This document shows, one piece after another, positions 39,259-52,915 of a DNA stretch of 64,000 nucleotides. Numbering within the stretch: the first letter of the stretch is position 1; every line of letters begins with the position of its first letter. The position numbers and the translations under genes are program-made. Location of the stretch: assembly GCF_041296385.1 (NCBI RefSeq), contig NC_091017.1:49660214-49724213 (forward strand). The letters are read 5' to 3'. The stretch comes from Aphelocoma coerulescens. Taxonomy: Eukaryota; Chordata; Aves; Passeriformes; Corvidae. The notes below the pieces were generated by a model. It ran no database searches and was not told the origin of the DNA. It saw only the letters and a list, made by a program, of their open reading frames with translations.

Positions 39259-40587
39259 ACATCCAGCATGTTCTTTCATATGCTTGCAAATGACAGCGTT
39301 CTTATAAAGGAACTTTTCATTTGCAGAAGACATTTCCACTTAGCTGTTGCCACTGTTCAGTAATCTGCCACATGTAAGAGGGATGGATAAGCCCTCTGAA
39401 TGTAGCTATGTGATGGACCTTTGAACAGGCAGAAAGCTCAGATGCATGGAACCTGGATTACAACTATCAACACGTGACTGCACGTTAGTTTATCAAAAGA
39501 AATGGAGAAGAGGTGGCATGTTACAAAATAGAAAAAATTAAATAACTCCTAGATTCTAGTGTTTATGATAAAATTAAAATTTCAAAACATCCTTCATAAG
39601 TTATTTTAGACCTGTTTCTTTTCCACAGAAAGCATCTGGAGAGTTAAATGCAATATTCTCTGGTTTAGATTTAAAATGGAAGAGTATTAGAAATACTTGT
39701 TTCAGTTCTTTTTCTAACATGGGGAAACTACAATAGTTCCCCAGGCAATTATTTTATGTTTTATTCTTATTTACAGAATATCAACTATTGCCTTTGTATC
39801 TTATAAAAAGGTAATGTGGCAATGCTGTAAATGCTTATACTGTAGGCATCAGACTTTGTCAACTGAAAGTCAGATAAGCTTTTTACTTTGTGCAAGAATT
39901 CTATGAAGATCCCTAGGCAATGATCTCTCACATTTTATATCTATTTTTATTGCATTTATGCAACTGTACTAATATACTAAGTCTTACTAATATTTTACAT
40001 CACCTCTTCCTCATGTATTAGAACATTTGTACCTTGTGCCTTAACTAAGAAGTTATTTCCCTCTTTCCGCCTGGCATCCCCACCTCCTAACTAGCTTAGA
40101 GTGCTTTTGATGCATGTTACCTGGACCTCAAAACTACATATATGTATTTCTTCTTTCCTGGTTTGTAGTTCATCTAATTCAAAGTCTTTCAAATCTTTCA
40201 CTATTGTAAACAATCCCAAGCCCTCTCTTCTGCACACCATGGTTAATAATAGGATGTATAATCTTTAGTAATGTTTTTCTACTTTCCACATCTTGTTTAG
40301 TGTTTAAAAGGTCTGAGAAATTTCACTGGTCTTCACAAGGAAAGCTAATTTCCCTCTCACCTGTTTCTCTGAGGGCTATCATCTAGGCTGGATTTTATAT
40401 ACTACCAGAGAAATTCGGAACCTGTGTCTGTTAAAGTTAGAGAAGGCAGCATTACAACCAGCCTTTTTTCTGCAGTGCAGATCATGTGGCTGTATTCTCT
40501 CAAAACAGACCCATTTGTTGCCCTGCCACTTAAAACTTCTTCAGCTTTCCAGTTTGTTACTCTTTTTATTACAGTTGCTGGTCACCA
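39259..40587. other. Gene-free spacer
   Basis: Nothing is recognised in this AT-rich unique stretch. Confidence 0.6.
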
Positions 40588-40636
40588 GTAGTCTTGGGGG
40601 TCCCTTCCAACTCAGGATATCCCATGATTCTATCAC
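40588..40636 (+). mobile_element. CR1 LINE, very short 3'-terminal fragment
   Basis: TTGGGGGTCCCTTCCAACTC followed by AGGATATCCCATGATTCTAT is the sense-strand 3' end of a common CR1 subfamily. The 3' tail is at the right, so the strand is plus. Only about 50 bp remain. Confidence 0.8.
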
Positions 40637-43600
40637 TTGCTTCCTGGTCAAAGTCAAAATATCTTCTGCTCTTTATTAAGATCTGTACTTCTCTAGGGTC
40701 TTTCTTCTCCTTGTAATACACCTCAAAATTTCTGTGTGCTTTCAGTTGCTCTTCCATTTATCTGCATTTGATTTTCAGAGGTTCACTGGTGTATATTGTG
40801 CGGAATTTGTCATATTTTCTTTTTAACTGGTCATCATTCTAAGTATCATTTATTAAGAAATATTTAAACAGACAAATACAATCAGGAACCTTACTATTAA
40901 GGTGATGACTCTCATTTGCACTTGGATCCTTTCAAATTTTGTTTGAGGAAAGGAACTTTAATCACTCCTCATCTCTTGCATTAATTTCCTCATTCTTTAT
41001 TTATTACAGGTCCCGTATATTTTCCTTTGAACTTTTTGAATAATTACTTCATGTAATTTGAATAAAACTTCATGTCCAGTCTAGTTCCCTTCCACTGTCC
41101 ATTTCATGCACAATTCTTCAGCCTGATTTTTTGATCAAAGCTGGAAATTTGCAGAATCCTAAATTTATCTGTCTAAATTCAGACCTCATTGCTGCTTGCT
41201 TAACATTGTTTTGTTTTCTTTCTGGAACATTGTATCTTTCCCTCTTTGCTACTAACTCTTTGCTCTGCTTTGGGGTGACAGGTTTGACTAACTAAGGAAA
41301 GCTGAAAATTGCAAGGGAATGCATAGAGTGGTGATAAGTGAATTAAGAAAGACAAGCTTCTGTGAGTGGATATGTGATTATTAGGATTACAGTTAACAAG
41401 CAGAGAAAAATCCAGGGGACATAATGAAATGAGAAGAGTTATGGAGACCAGCTTGCTAGAAGGTAATGAGGGAAATGGTTATAACCCTTACACATCCTAC
41501 ATGACTATTTACCCTAACATAATTGATTGCATCAAGGTAGGACATTCTGCATGCTATAAATTTCAAAATAATATCTACTAATATTATTATATGCAATACT
41601 AGCCAATGCTTGACAAACCATTACAAAAACAACCCCAAAGTAAATTAGTTAAATTCTGTAGAAATCCATATCAATTGCTACTCACTTTTTTATCTTCTTG
41701 CTAATGGTTGCATAATGTGTGTGATATTATGTGGAGTTGTTATCTTTGTCATTGTGTAAAGGTTGCTTTGCTTAATTTCAGTGGTAACAAGTTGGAAAGT
41801 AAAATAAGAATGTGTGTGTGGGGAGTAATAAAATAAATAAACAGCTAACACTACTTTTTATGCTTAAATTTCATCCTTCTCTATAAATAATCAGTGCAGG
41901 ATCACATTGGAATGTGTGGGTGTTTTTAACTTTCAGTAAATCTCCCCATCGTATATACTACTGTATCCTTAAATTTACTACTTAAATTGCTTACAGATTC
42001 AAATATATGAAAAAAGGACTCCACAATACCATTTGTGTTTAAATCTTTAGCAAATTAAGATGATTGCAAATCTCCCCTTGAACACAATACAAATTCCTTC
42101 CTAAATGTCCTTAAGACTCATCTATACAAGTTTTCTAAGGTAGCTAGGGTTTCCTACATATGAAGGTAAGTATTTATACTTGCAGACTACAAGAGCAGAC
42201 AATATTTGTAATCAGTTTATTTAGACAATTTAGGAGAAACTATAAAGAGTTCATCAGCTTCAAACTGTTAAATCCTCAACATTTCCAATAGAGTAGGTAA
42301 AATATCTCATGTGTCTCATTGAAAAAAAAGCATTCAACATCTTTTGCATTTACACCCAAGTTACTGTATAAAAGTGTTTAGCTAGGTATTTGTCTAGCTA
42401 GAAATTGCCTATATTCTTTTGAATTCTGGACAAACTAAGTTCTACAATAACTTTACACTGTATCTTATGAAAGCCATGGGAGAAATCTGACATCTTACTC
42501 AAAGACCCAGCTCCTTTTTAAAAAGAAAAATGCTTGACCTCATGTCCTGCCCCTATGCAACAGCCTGCCAAATAATTATGCTCAAAACTTTTCTTCGTAT
42601 TTTCTTCTTAGTGTTCTGATTATACTTATATTCTGATGACTTTCTTCTGCTTGTAAATAAAAGTGACTAGTTCAGAACTGTTCAGGCTGTGATGTACAGC
42701 ACCGTAAAACAGCTAAAAGTAGTGATTAAAACAAAATAAGTTTGTTTTCTTGAAGAGGGATCTACTATGTGCTTCTAGTTCAGAGGGCTACAAGGAGTGA
42801 CACAATAGCACCCTAAGGGAAAAACAGAAAAGAAAAACCTGGTGACAGTGTCCTAGCTTCATTTCAAATACATCAAGCATTAATATTGCACAGCTGTTGA
42901 ATCCAAGTGTTAGATTGTAACATCTGAAAAAAAAGTTCTTTTTAACCCTGTGAAGTAATTTGTTGTTCAATTACCAGTATTTCAGTTAGCTCATACCCAA
43001 TTAAGTTCTTAGAAATATATGGACACCTGCTGGATAGCTCTGCACTAAGCCTCTGGGTTACCTCATTTTTCACTCTTACAGTTTATTTAAACACATTTCT
43101 CCAATTGCTCAATTCATTGCTTGTAAAAGGGAGATGTTTGAATCTCCAGATTTTGATTCTAATTTCACTAGTTTTTCTCAGCCCTCAGTAAAGAATCAAC
43201 TCCACCCTTTTCTGACTTCAGAAAATTTCTTTTTTAAAATTTTTTAAATTGGGATCTATTCTTTATTTGGAGACTTTTCTGTAACTGGATCCTCTCAATC
43301 CTTCATCTATGAGATTCTTGTACAATTCCTTGTGCCTGGGTGTTCTTCTGTTTTTCTGACCATCATATCTTGTAGTCAGTTTTATGGTTTATTTCAAATA
43401 AATGGTACCAGTACTGGGGAACCAGCTGTACCCAGAATTTCTATCTTCTTCCATTTATCAAGATCTTCTCAAGCTTTTTTCTCTCCTCTGGAGGCTGAAA
43501 TGCTTTCTACTCAAACCACGTTTTCACACAGTCCCTCAGGGACTGGTCAATGCTCTTTGGCATCAGTTGAGGAGAAGAAATAGACCCCTTTATTTCCTTC

Positions 43601-46600
43601 ATTTGCCGCTATGCTGAACGCTATTCTTTGACAATGACCAGTTTCTGTTACACATTTCATTGGAAGTGCCTCAGTGTTTTCATGAACATAATGCATGTAT
43701 TTCACTGTATTCAAATGAGAATCAGAGATAAAAAACTGAATAAAACTAGACAAAATTTCATAACTGCTTTGGATGCTTAAATAAACCCCTCTGGCAATGC
43801 AAGAGAAATATACTGGGGAAATGATGCACTGTATTATTAATGTTGGAAAAAATGTAAGAGGTATATTGAAATCCACCATTCCTTTCCTGAAAGATGTTGT
43901 AAACTTTAACTGACAGCTACAAGCTAGAAAGGCAGAACATCTGTTTCATTTGTGAGAAAAATAATCTCAGGCTTAACAGAAGGCTGTTAAAATAGAAATG
44001 GTTATTATATCACCTCAGTTTCCAGAACCTTCACTAATTCCACAATGAAAATTCAGGGAAAAAATGGTATTTTGCCATAAAAATAAAAGCTGACTTTGAA
44101 TTTCCTGTTACCTGAGCAGTGATTCAGAGTTTTTAGTTGCAAAAAAACCCCTTAAGTTTTTAACAAAAGAATCCCAGCAACAAATGAGGAATTTCTGTGT
44201 GAAGAACAGTCAGACTGCAGACCTCTACCCTAGCACTCTGGCAAAATACTTCCAGCAGAAGCTTAATCCAAAATAGCCATTAAAAGCCGAACAAGAGGTT
44301 TTCCCTGTCAGCCAGGAAAAAAACTCCTGCAGTATTTCCTTCCTGTCACTATTCCACTGTTATTCAGAGCACTCAATCATTTTTCATCCTTTGTATTCCC
44401 TTTCAGGCCTGCTATTGTGCAAAGAGAAATGGTATATTGAAGGAAGAGAATTTGAGTTGGTCAAAGTTAGTCAAAGCCAATTAATATACAGATTAGAGAG
44501 AAAGAAACTTTCAAAACAAAGAAGAATGTAAGTAATAATAATACAGGGGAAAACTAGTACTGAAAAAAGTGGCACATTTTACAAATCAGTGGAGCACCAC
44601 ATCAAAAAGCTCCTTATATAGCTAAAGGTAAAACTAAGAAAAATATCTGAATATTGACTCCAGTGACATTATAAAAATAAACACTAAAAAAGAAATAGTG
44701 AAAAAGACCTGGAAATATCTACCAGATAGATGAATGTGATATCTGAAGAGGTAGCCTGAGGATCATCAGAGCCTATCAAACTTGATATTCAATTTTTTTG
44801 TCCCTGATTTTTCATCTTAGTTGATTACACCAATTGAAGCCTGGGCTATACTAGACATTAAAGATGCCAAACAAAAAAGCATATTTTCATTGAGAGGTAG
44901 ATTTTCAAATATTCAGTAAGGTGTAAGCTGTCAGGAGTTTCTCCTGTGATTCAAATATTGACAATACATCTCCCTTCCCCCGTGGTTTCAACACACTGCA
45001 TCTTCTCTTGCAGTGGACATATTAATAAGGCCTCTCAACATGGTCGAGAATGTTCATTTTCTGAGGAAAAAAATATTACACATACTTGAATCTTTTAGAA
45101 TTCTTTGAATGTAGTTTTGTGAATTCCTGTGAGTTTAGTTTAGGTAGACTTTAATTGTCTTGTCAAAGACTTGAGAAGTCTGAGAAATGAATGGAAAGGC
45201 CAAGTATTGTTATAGATAAAAATCTACCTAGAGGACAAGAGAGAAAAAATGTTTTATTGTGAGAAATGATTAATAGTTGTCTTTCATACAAGAACTGTCC
45301 CTGGAAAGCAAGTGAGGAATGAGACAACAAATGTGAAAATTAGGCTAATCAGGATGAGAAAGAGCTGTGAAGAGCTGCAGAAAACTATAACCAGATGGGA
45401 CAATGGGCAGCTTGACAAGCAGACAACCATGTGATATCACCAAAACCTAGGTAAAGTGCATAAGAAAGAGAAATGCAAATCCTTCTTCTCAAAAATGCCA
45501 GTCATAAATGAAGAGCTGTGAGTATCAAACTGGAAGCAAGTCTACAAGTCAATAATGAAATCTTGTCTGGACTTTTGGTGACTGTGCTTTGAAAAAGATG
45601 CTTCAAAATGAAAGAAGCTCAAGAAGGTGAAAATACTGAAGCTTCTGTTCAAAGGCAGAAACCTGAAAGATTATCTGTATCTTTTCACATACAGTGCTGT
45701 TAACTGTGACACTTCCACTTTCAAGAGTTTATTTAGGCTAAATTTAGTGAGATTCAAAGAAGAATTGAGAGTTTATGTGATGATCAAATCAGAGTCCTCC
45801 AAATTAGTGACAAATAAAACTTTGGATGTTAAATTCTGCCTTTTATGGTTTTTATGCTTAAATCAGTCCCTAAAAATTAGGAAGGAGCAGGTGACCTATG
45901 TAGGGGGACAGATTATGCCACAACTATGCCAACTGCAAAATGCCTGACTTAGTCCCTCAAGCTTCTTAGTTCTTCTCTTTTAAAACATAAATTACTGTAT
46001 AAAATATCCACTAAGTTAACACAGTTGGCATTTAATTTTATTCCATGTTTCTGTATAGTTTAATTGAATATGCAAATTCTAATGTACAATTACTTTAGTT
46101 TTTTATAACATTGCATTATGATTCAAATCAGCATACAACTCAAAGTGAATACAAAAACAAGTAAGAAATGAAGGTAGTTACAAATGCAATCTGAAGTACA
46201 TGAACAACCACTTTATTTAGCTAGCAAAAATCTAACGGATGCCTGAGCAGGTTTCCCAAAGGAATAAACAAGCAATTAAAAAGTCAAAATCACAAAAATG
46301 TCAGTGGTTATTTTGGCTCTCTTCCCCAGCAGGAACACTCATTAAATAAACATGAATCTTTTTATATTTCTGTGGTTTTGCCTTTTCCTTGAGTGCTCAT
46401 TTCTCCTTTGATTTTGTGCATTTTTTTCTTTTGTTTTGTATTGCTTTTTTCTACACTTTATATTATAACCTGTATATAAGGAACATAAATTGCAAACTAA
46501 TGTTTCCAGATGGTGGAATTACAGTTGTGTGAAAAAAGTCTCCAGACTAGAAAAGCATATAAAAATGTACTTATTGTGAATCAAAGATTTTTTTTTACTA

Positions 46601-49600
46601 AGATAATATAACAATAGCAATAGGATAGGAATGTCAGCTTGTATTCTGAAACGAGTTTAGGAGCTGTTCCATTAATTTCAAAAAGCATCAAGTTCTCAGT
46701 GTCGGTTTTTGTCATTTTCCCCATTTATTCTAACTAGTCCACCAAATTTTTCTTCTAGAGTTGATCCAATAAATAAAAGGAATCACAACATGTATTTTTG
46801 ATTACACATATTATGGTATTAAATAATGTATTAGTCTTCTTTGATTCCACATAAAAAGAATGTTAATGTGAAAATGAATCATCGAGGAACAAGGTTACTC
46901 TTAGTTACATTAAAGAAAATGTTATTTACATGGTTTGGTTTACAGGAAGAAAGTTGAAAAGAATAAAGGCTCACTTGCATCATTGTTTAAGCTGATTATG
47001 TATTTTGGAGAAATTCATTCAATAGTTATTCATTACTATGTTCCTTTCATCTTTCTCTTAAATGCTTGGTGCCAACTACTGGCAAAAAGAGAATTTTGAA
47101 ATATATGAATTGCTAGATTTTATTAGCTGTAGCAGGGATTATTATGTTCCCTGTCATGAAATATTTGAAAATACTAATTTTACTAGAAAATCACTGTATT
47201 TTTCAATGTATAACCACATCTTTTTTTTTCTGAAATCAGAAAATATTTTATTCATTAATTATAATGTCTAACATATTTTTAAATAACCCATAAAATCCTG
47301 TAAATCTTAGAGCCCGTTTAGGGTTCAGTTGAATATTTGGCAGGAAATTTATATCAGTGATCTTCTTTTAAAAGCCATCCTGTCGCTCTCTCAGCAATAT
47401 CAGTCGGAGTGTTGCCTCCTTTCTCTCCCTTTTAGTTTTGTTAACTCCTGGCAGTAGCCAAACTTATTCATAAATGAAAATGAGCAGAGAAGACCTTGAT
47501 GAGGTTCATTATCTCTGAAAGTGGTAATTATGTTATGATCAGAGGACAAGATGTTGATGCAGCAAATTTTGATAGGTGGAGCCTCAAGCATAAAATTATA
47601 TGCCCAGTAACAAATGTCCATGGTGATAGCTTGGAACAAAGCAGAAAGTGAATAGCAGCTTTCTATAAAGAAAAAAATGTGGTGAAAAAAGCCCAGTGGA
47701 AGCACAATGAGCAGAAAAAGAGCACATAAAACAGGTTGGAAAGATAGTTGTTTTCTGTTTGTAGTGTCACTGGAAATTAAAAGAAAGCTTAAGTGCAGTC
47801 AGAACTAAATATCCATTCAAAAAATGGTGAAAGCTAAAAATGAGATTAGTTGCAATGAGCTCAGAGTACTTTATGATCCCTGAAAATGATATAGATTTCA
47901 GTCTCAGAAAGAAGAGAGCACAGAAAAAAAGTTTTATTTTAGATAATTCTACTTTGTGTTTTGACATTATATGGACATTATAACAAGACAGGTTAAATAG
48001 TTAAAAACAGCAATACTCCTGAGTCAGAAATCTGTGATTCACCTGCCCCATCTTCTGTGTAATCCTGTAGAAATGTTGTTATTGTGGTTAAGCAAAGCAG
48101 CTAGAGTGATTATTTAAATCCCATCGAAGACATTTGGGCCACTTTCTTCTTGAAAGGTGTCTTATTCCTTGCCCTACCTTGTTGTCTAGGCTCCCTCAAT
48201 AATTAATGCAGAAAAGTAAATATCTTTGGAGGACAATTAACATCACCTGTATTAGGGTCCATCTTTGAAGAGACTTAATCAGTCTGTGGAGGCATATTAT
48301 AATCTTACTACTATAAAATGAACCTAGAAGTCTGGTTTAGACAGCACATAACTTTTGAATAGCTAAAATTAATTTGTGTCATTTTCACCCTTGAACTTGA
48401 TCCCATGGTTTGGATGAAGTTGTTTTGCCCATATGATCAACACCAAACAAATTCTAGGGATTTTGCTGAACCTTGAGAAATGAAACAAGCCATGTTCATT
48501 TGCAGGATAGCACCACAAGCTTCACTGAGAACATGGAGATTATACAGCTAAATATTATATGGCATAGGAAGCACTAAATAAAAATCTAAGTTGGATAATT
48601 CAGGGGTAAGTTATCAGTATCTTTTATCTCTTCTTTCATTACTGGAACTATTTTGCAGTCTGTGGGTTTATTCCTTGCCAAACAAAATATTCCCAGTGGA
48701 TTTTCAAAGGGCTTGATCACTTAGACTCATTTCAGATGTAAATCTGTTGATGTCAAAAAACTCAAGAGTTGAGTCTGGTTCTGGATTAGACACAGAATGA
48801 CCTTCTAAGGGCAATTCTGACCTGCAATTTTTAAAGGAATTTGGACAAAAAGGGCCAAGAGTAAATGTATTAAAGAAATATATTAAGGAGTGACCCTGAA
48901 GCAGTTAATTCACAGGCTATGTAAACAAGATTAAAAGTATTCTGTGAGAAGTACAGTTTGATTTGGATATCATTCCTCTTCCTTTGGAGTTTAGTTCTGT
49001 CCTTATTACATGAATTCAGATGTTGAATGGGAACATGCAAGCTGATTAAATTGGAAATCCCATTGAAGAATTTTATGCAGAAAATATAAATGCACTACTT
49101 GCCTTTTGCTTTCTTTAGTTTATTCTATTGTCTACCATAGAAAGCAGTGGTAGAAGAATAAAAATACATTGTATTTCACTTGTGGGTGCTTTCTCAAAAT
49201 GTCAGTGTTTTATAGGAGAGATATTTTACTTACTTCAAAATCTAGTAATTGGGAGCCTAAAATATATGCTGTAATTATTCTCTCTGCAGAAATGTGAACA
49301 ATTAAGGGGGTTTTTTTGCCTCCCATTGTATCCACCTTCTCTTAATGCTCCTCTTAAAATGTTTCTTTCTAGGATATATTTTTCAAATGTGTCTTTGTAG
49401 ATTAGGTGTTGAATGTATATTTTTGAAAATCCTGTAGAGTTTAGAAAAGTTATATACACATTGTGGTATATTTAGGAACATTTGGTGACAAATGGAAATT
49501 GAGGCATTGGAAACCAGTGAACTTAATGGATTAACCTTTTAAAAAATTCAGTAAGCACAAGACTGAATGTTTCATGTCATAACTATCTTTTAAAAAAAAT

Positions 49601-51025
49601 CTTACTTCAGTTTTCACCAAGAAATCTTTTTTTTTCTTTTTCCCTGGAATTTGCTGATAGATGCACAGTTACAGTAAAGGATACCTGCTTTGTTCACTAT
49701 ATTTTTAACTCCAAAGTCTGTTTTTGCTAGTGCAGTGTTAAGGTGTCATTCTTTAAACTGGTAGCCAGAACTGTTTTATGAGTGAGTGCCTGTCTCTACT
49801 GTGCAAAATGTTCTCCTGCAGTACAAATTTAAAACCAAATTATGGTCACTGTAATGAAAAGAGGGAGACTTTATGGATTTATTTGGTATCATCTCAGAAC
49901 AGACTGTTTTTGTCTGTGAAATGTCTGTAAATAGTGAGTTAGTAAGAATAAAATAGTTGTATAACTGCTAATTGTTAACTACCCTGTGTTTCTATATTTT
50001 TGCGAGATGCAAAACCCATGCATATGAAACTGATCTCTTGAATGAAGGCACAACACATGTTGTGTACTTGCTCATGACCTATCACATTGGAGCATGAATT
50101 CCGCCCAGGGATGCTATCTTTTAATGAAGAAAAAGCTTGAAAAAGAGAAAAGAGAGAACAGTAAATAGCTACGATAACAGCAGTAAGTAGTGAGCTCACT
50201 CGCTAATGTCATGGTTGCAAATACCAGTCTATGTTTGACATAATGGTCATGCTTATCTAGCAGATGCTTCTTCACAACCCTAATCAAGCAATGAATAATG
50301 GTTTGAGTCTTAACAGTTTAACAACATGTGAAAAAACAGGTTTATCTGGGGCAGACCAAGAGAATAGGCATGTAATATTATATGAGTAGACTATACTAGA
50401 GAAAAGAAATCAGCTGAGTAGCTCAGTCTGTTCTTTCCATGCATAATAGATTCTGTGTTATGGCTGAAAGGAGGAGAGTACTCCATGTCTTGTATTACAG
50501 CGAACAGCAGGAATATTTGATATGTAATTCCAAATTTTCACTGACTTTCCCTAAATGGTATATATCTTTTTAATATCCATCTTTTTTAAGGGGCTAAATG
50601 AACATGGGATATGAATAGTCTTTATTTTTTTAAGCAAAAGGCAACAGTCAGTTATTTGATCGGAATGGAAATTTCCACTGTACAAAGCTGTACAGCCTAA
50701 GTGTCAACCCTAGGAAAGTAATAGAAGAGCTGATATGGTACTTGATTAACAGAAAATTAAAGCCAGGTAAGGTAGTTAATGATAATGAAATGGATTTTTT
50801 TTGGAAAATATATACTGTCAATACTGATAATCTGATATTCTTTTATTTTACCTGTAAGATTATAAGACAACTGATAAAAAGTAATTATCAGTAAGGCATT
50901 TGTCTCCTTTCTGCATGACATTTTGATTAAGAAAGTAGAATGATACAAAGTCAATATGACATGCATTGACTGAATCGAAGCTGACTAACCAGCAGTCAAA
51001 ACATAACAATAATTTTCACTGAGGA
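40637..51025. other. Gene-free AT-rich region, no clear repeats
   Basis: Over about 10 kb I recognise no gene, LTR or clear CR1. Open frames reach at most 110 codons (43547-43879 minus) and have no recognisable family. The stretch 45280-45640 has faint resemblance to a very old LINE (CR1/L3-like) but is too diverged to call. Confidence 0.6.
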
Positions 51026-51155
51026 GGTAAATTCCAGTTGGGTCTCACAAAGATTCGTTCTTGGTCTCATTCTGTTTAACATTATAGGTAATGGGAAAAA
51101 AACCCCATAAAATAAGTATTGACAAAGTTGGCAGATGACATAAAGAATGAGATTG
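51026..51155 (+). pseudogene. Ancient CR1-like LINE reverse-transcriptase remnant
   Basis: TTCTTGGTCTCATTCTGTTT followed by AACATTATAGGTAATGGG, then ACAAAGTTGGCAGATGACAT, resembles the LINE reverse-transcriptase stretch that codes for 'VLGLILFN' and then the catalytic 'ADD' block (GCAGATGAC). The spacing is roughly right, but the frame is broken between the two blocks by stops and indels. It is an old, dead internal fragment. Family (CR1 or a relative) is inferred. Confidence 0.55.
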
Positions 51156-52586
51156 ATAAAAAATGGGCATGTTAGGTCACAGAATATGAGCAAACAATGT
51201 GTGCTTTAGTATAACCGAATGAAACATCATATATATGGGAAACAAAGTGTGTAGTTCAAAATTAAAGGAGATTGTCTATTAAAACTTACCATCTATGGTG
51301 TCCAAAAAGTTAAATTAGGTTATTACAGAAGGCTTTTATAGTTGTTGAATGTGTAAAAACAGAGGGAGGTAGACTAAAAAATCCAAATAATTGAATAGAT
51401 AAAATAATTTGTTACTATTTGTTCATTACATGGGAAGACTTCTTGTAAGGAGTCCAATTCCACGAGGCTTTAGAGCTAAACATACTTCAGGTAGCAGAAG
51501 AGGCTGCAGAAACTTTGGAACCTTGAGGACTCCAATATAATTTATTTTCTTCTGATTTTTATTACAACTCTTTGTCTTCATTTCTCTACTTTTTTTTCCC
51601 TTTCTCTCAGTCTCATTTCCTTACGTTTTTTTTTCTATTTATCTAACCTTAAAAACTGTGGAATTTGCATGATGTTTGCTACTACTACTGTTTCCATTCT
51701 TATTTTCATTCATTATTATATTTTGCTCCTTATTCCCAGCCAAATGTCTCTGTTGACCTGTTTTCTGCCTTTGGACAGTGGCCTCCAAGCTATACCATGA
51801 CTGAACAACAACTATCTCAATTCTTAGTTACATTTTTTGGTACTGCTGGACTACAATCCAGTTTCTAATCATGAAAGCACTGAAAGGAATTGTACTACTT
51901 CCCATTCCATTTATTGCTGAATGTGTTCAATTGCTTTTGGATTTTCACAGAATATCCACATTTTTATTTTCAACTGTTTAACTCCTTCAAGAACTACTAC
52001 ATATTCCAATGAAGCTTCAAGTCTCCAAAGTGGTAAAGCCTACAATATGGGAAATATTACTAACTTCTTGTATGAAGTGGCTTTCCTCTACCTTCAGATG
52101 ATGTACATTCCTTGAGCTCCCACTGTATGTTTGTATAGTCAAGAGAACAGTTGATTTAGTCCAAGCTCAACCAGTTGTAACCAGGCTTTTGATGCTTCCA
52201 GCAACAGTTTTTGAATTCCACCCACAACTGACCATCTTCAAGTCTTGTCAGTCACCAGCAAGGGCGACTGTTTACTGCTTCTTTACAGACTGTTTCCTCA
52301 GTACAAAGTATCCCATAGGAGATTACTGCTGCTAAAATAGTTTGTGTTCCCTAATCCAATAAGGTTTTTTGGGAGCCATCATATCCTGTGAACCCAAGTG
52401 TTTTTTAACTAACATTCAAGTTCATATGTGGCATTGATTATAACATTAGCCAGCAGTCAAAACCCCTCCACTTCTCAGTGTATCATTCCCAATAAGTTAT
52501 CTCTGGCCATTAGCCAGGAGACAGACCTGGACAGATGCAGGAATACTGTCAAGTACTGAACTTTTGTCCTGTAGGTTTATCCATAC
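51156..52586. other. Gene-free spacer
   Basis: No gene is recognised. The left part may contain more of the old LINE remnant, but it is too diverged to delimit. Confidence 0.55.
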
Positions 52587-52915
52587 AGGGACCTCACTGC
52601 TCTCTACAACTCCCTGAAAGGAGGCTGTAGTAGGAGCGGTTCAGTTTCTCCTGCTGTGCCTGCAGTGAGAGGACCAGAGGAAATGGCCTAAAGCTGAGAC
52701 AGGGGAGATTCATATTAGATGGTTTCAGTGTTTGGGTGGCCAAGCAGGTGGTAGAGTCACCATCTCTGGAGGTGTTTAAGAAGCATCTGGGTCTGGTGTT
52801 GGGCGCTGGCATTTAACAGTTTGGGGGTTATGGTGGTGGTGCTGGGTTGACAGTTGGACTGGATGGTCTTAAAGGTCTCTTCCAACCCTGGCTGTAATTT
52901 TCTATGATTGTAATT
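52587..52915 (+). mobile_element. CR1 LINE, 3'-end fragment
   Basis: This shows the sense order of the CR1 3' region: 'ACTCCCTGAAAGGAGGCTGT', 'AGAGTCACCATCTCTGGAGG', 'TGTTTAAGAAGCATCTGG', 'GACTGGATGGTCTTAAAGGT', 'CTCTTCCAACCCTGGCTGTA' and a TTCTATGATTGT tail. It is 5'-truncated, with the 3' tail at the right. It contains no intact coding frame. Confidence 0.92.

Noticed and set aside
45280..45640. Possible very old LINE (CR1/L3-like) remnant
   Set aside because: Short resemblances such as GACTTTTGGTGACTGTGC are suggestive, but the divergence is too high to define an element or strand with confidence by eye.
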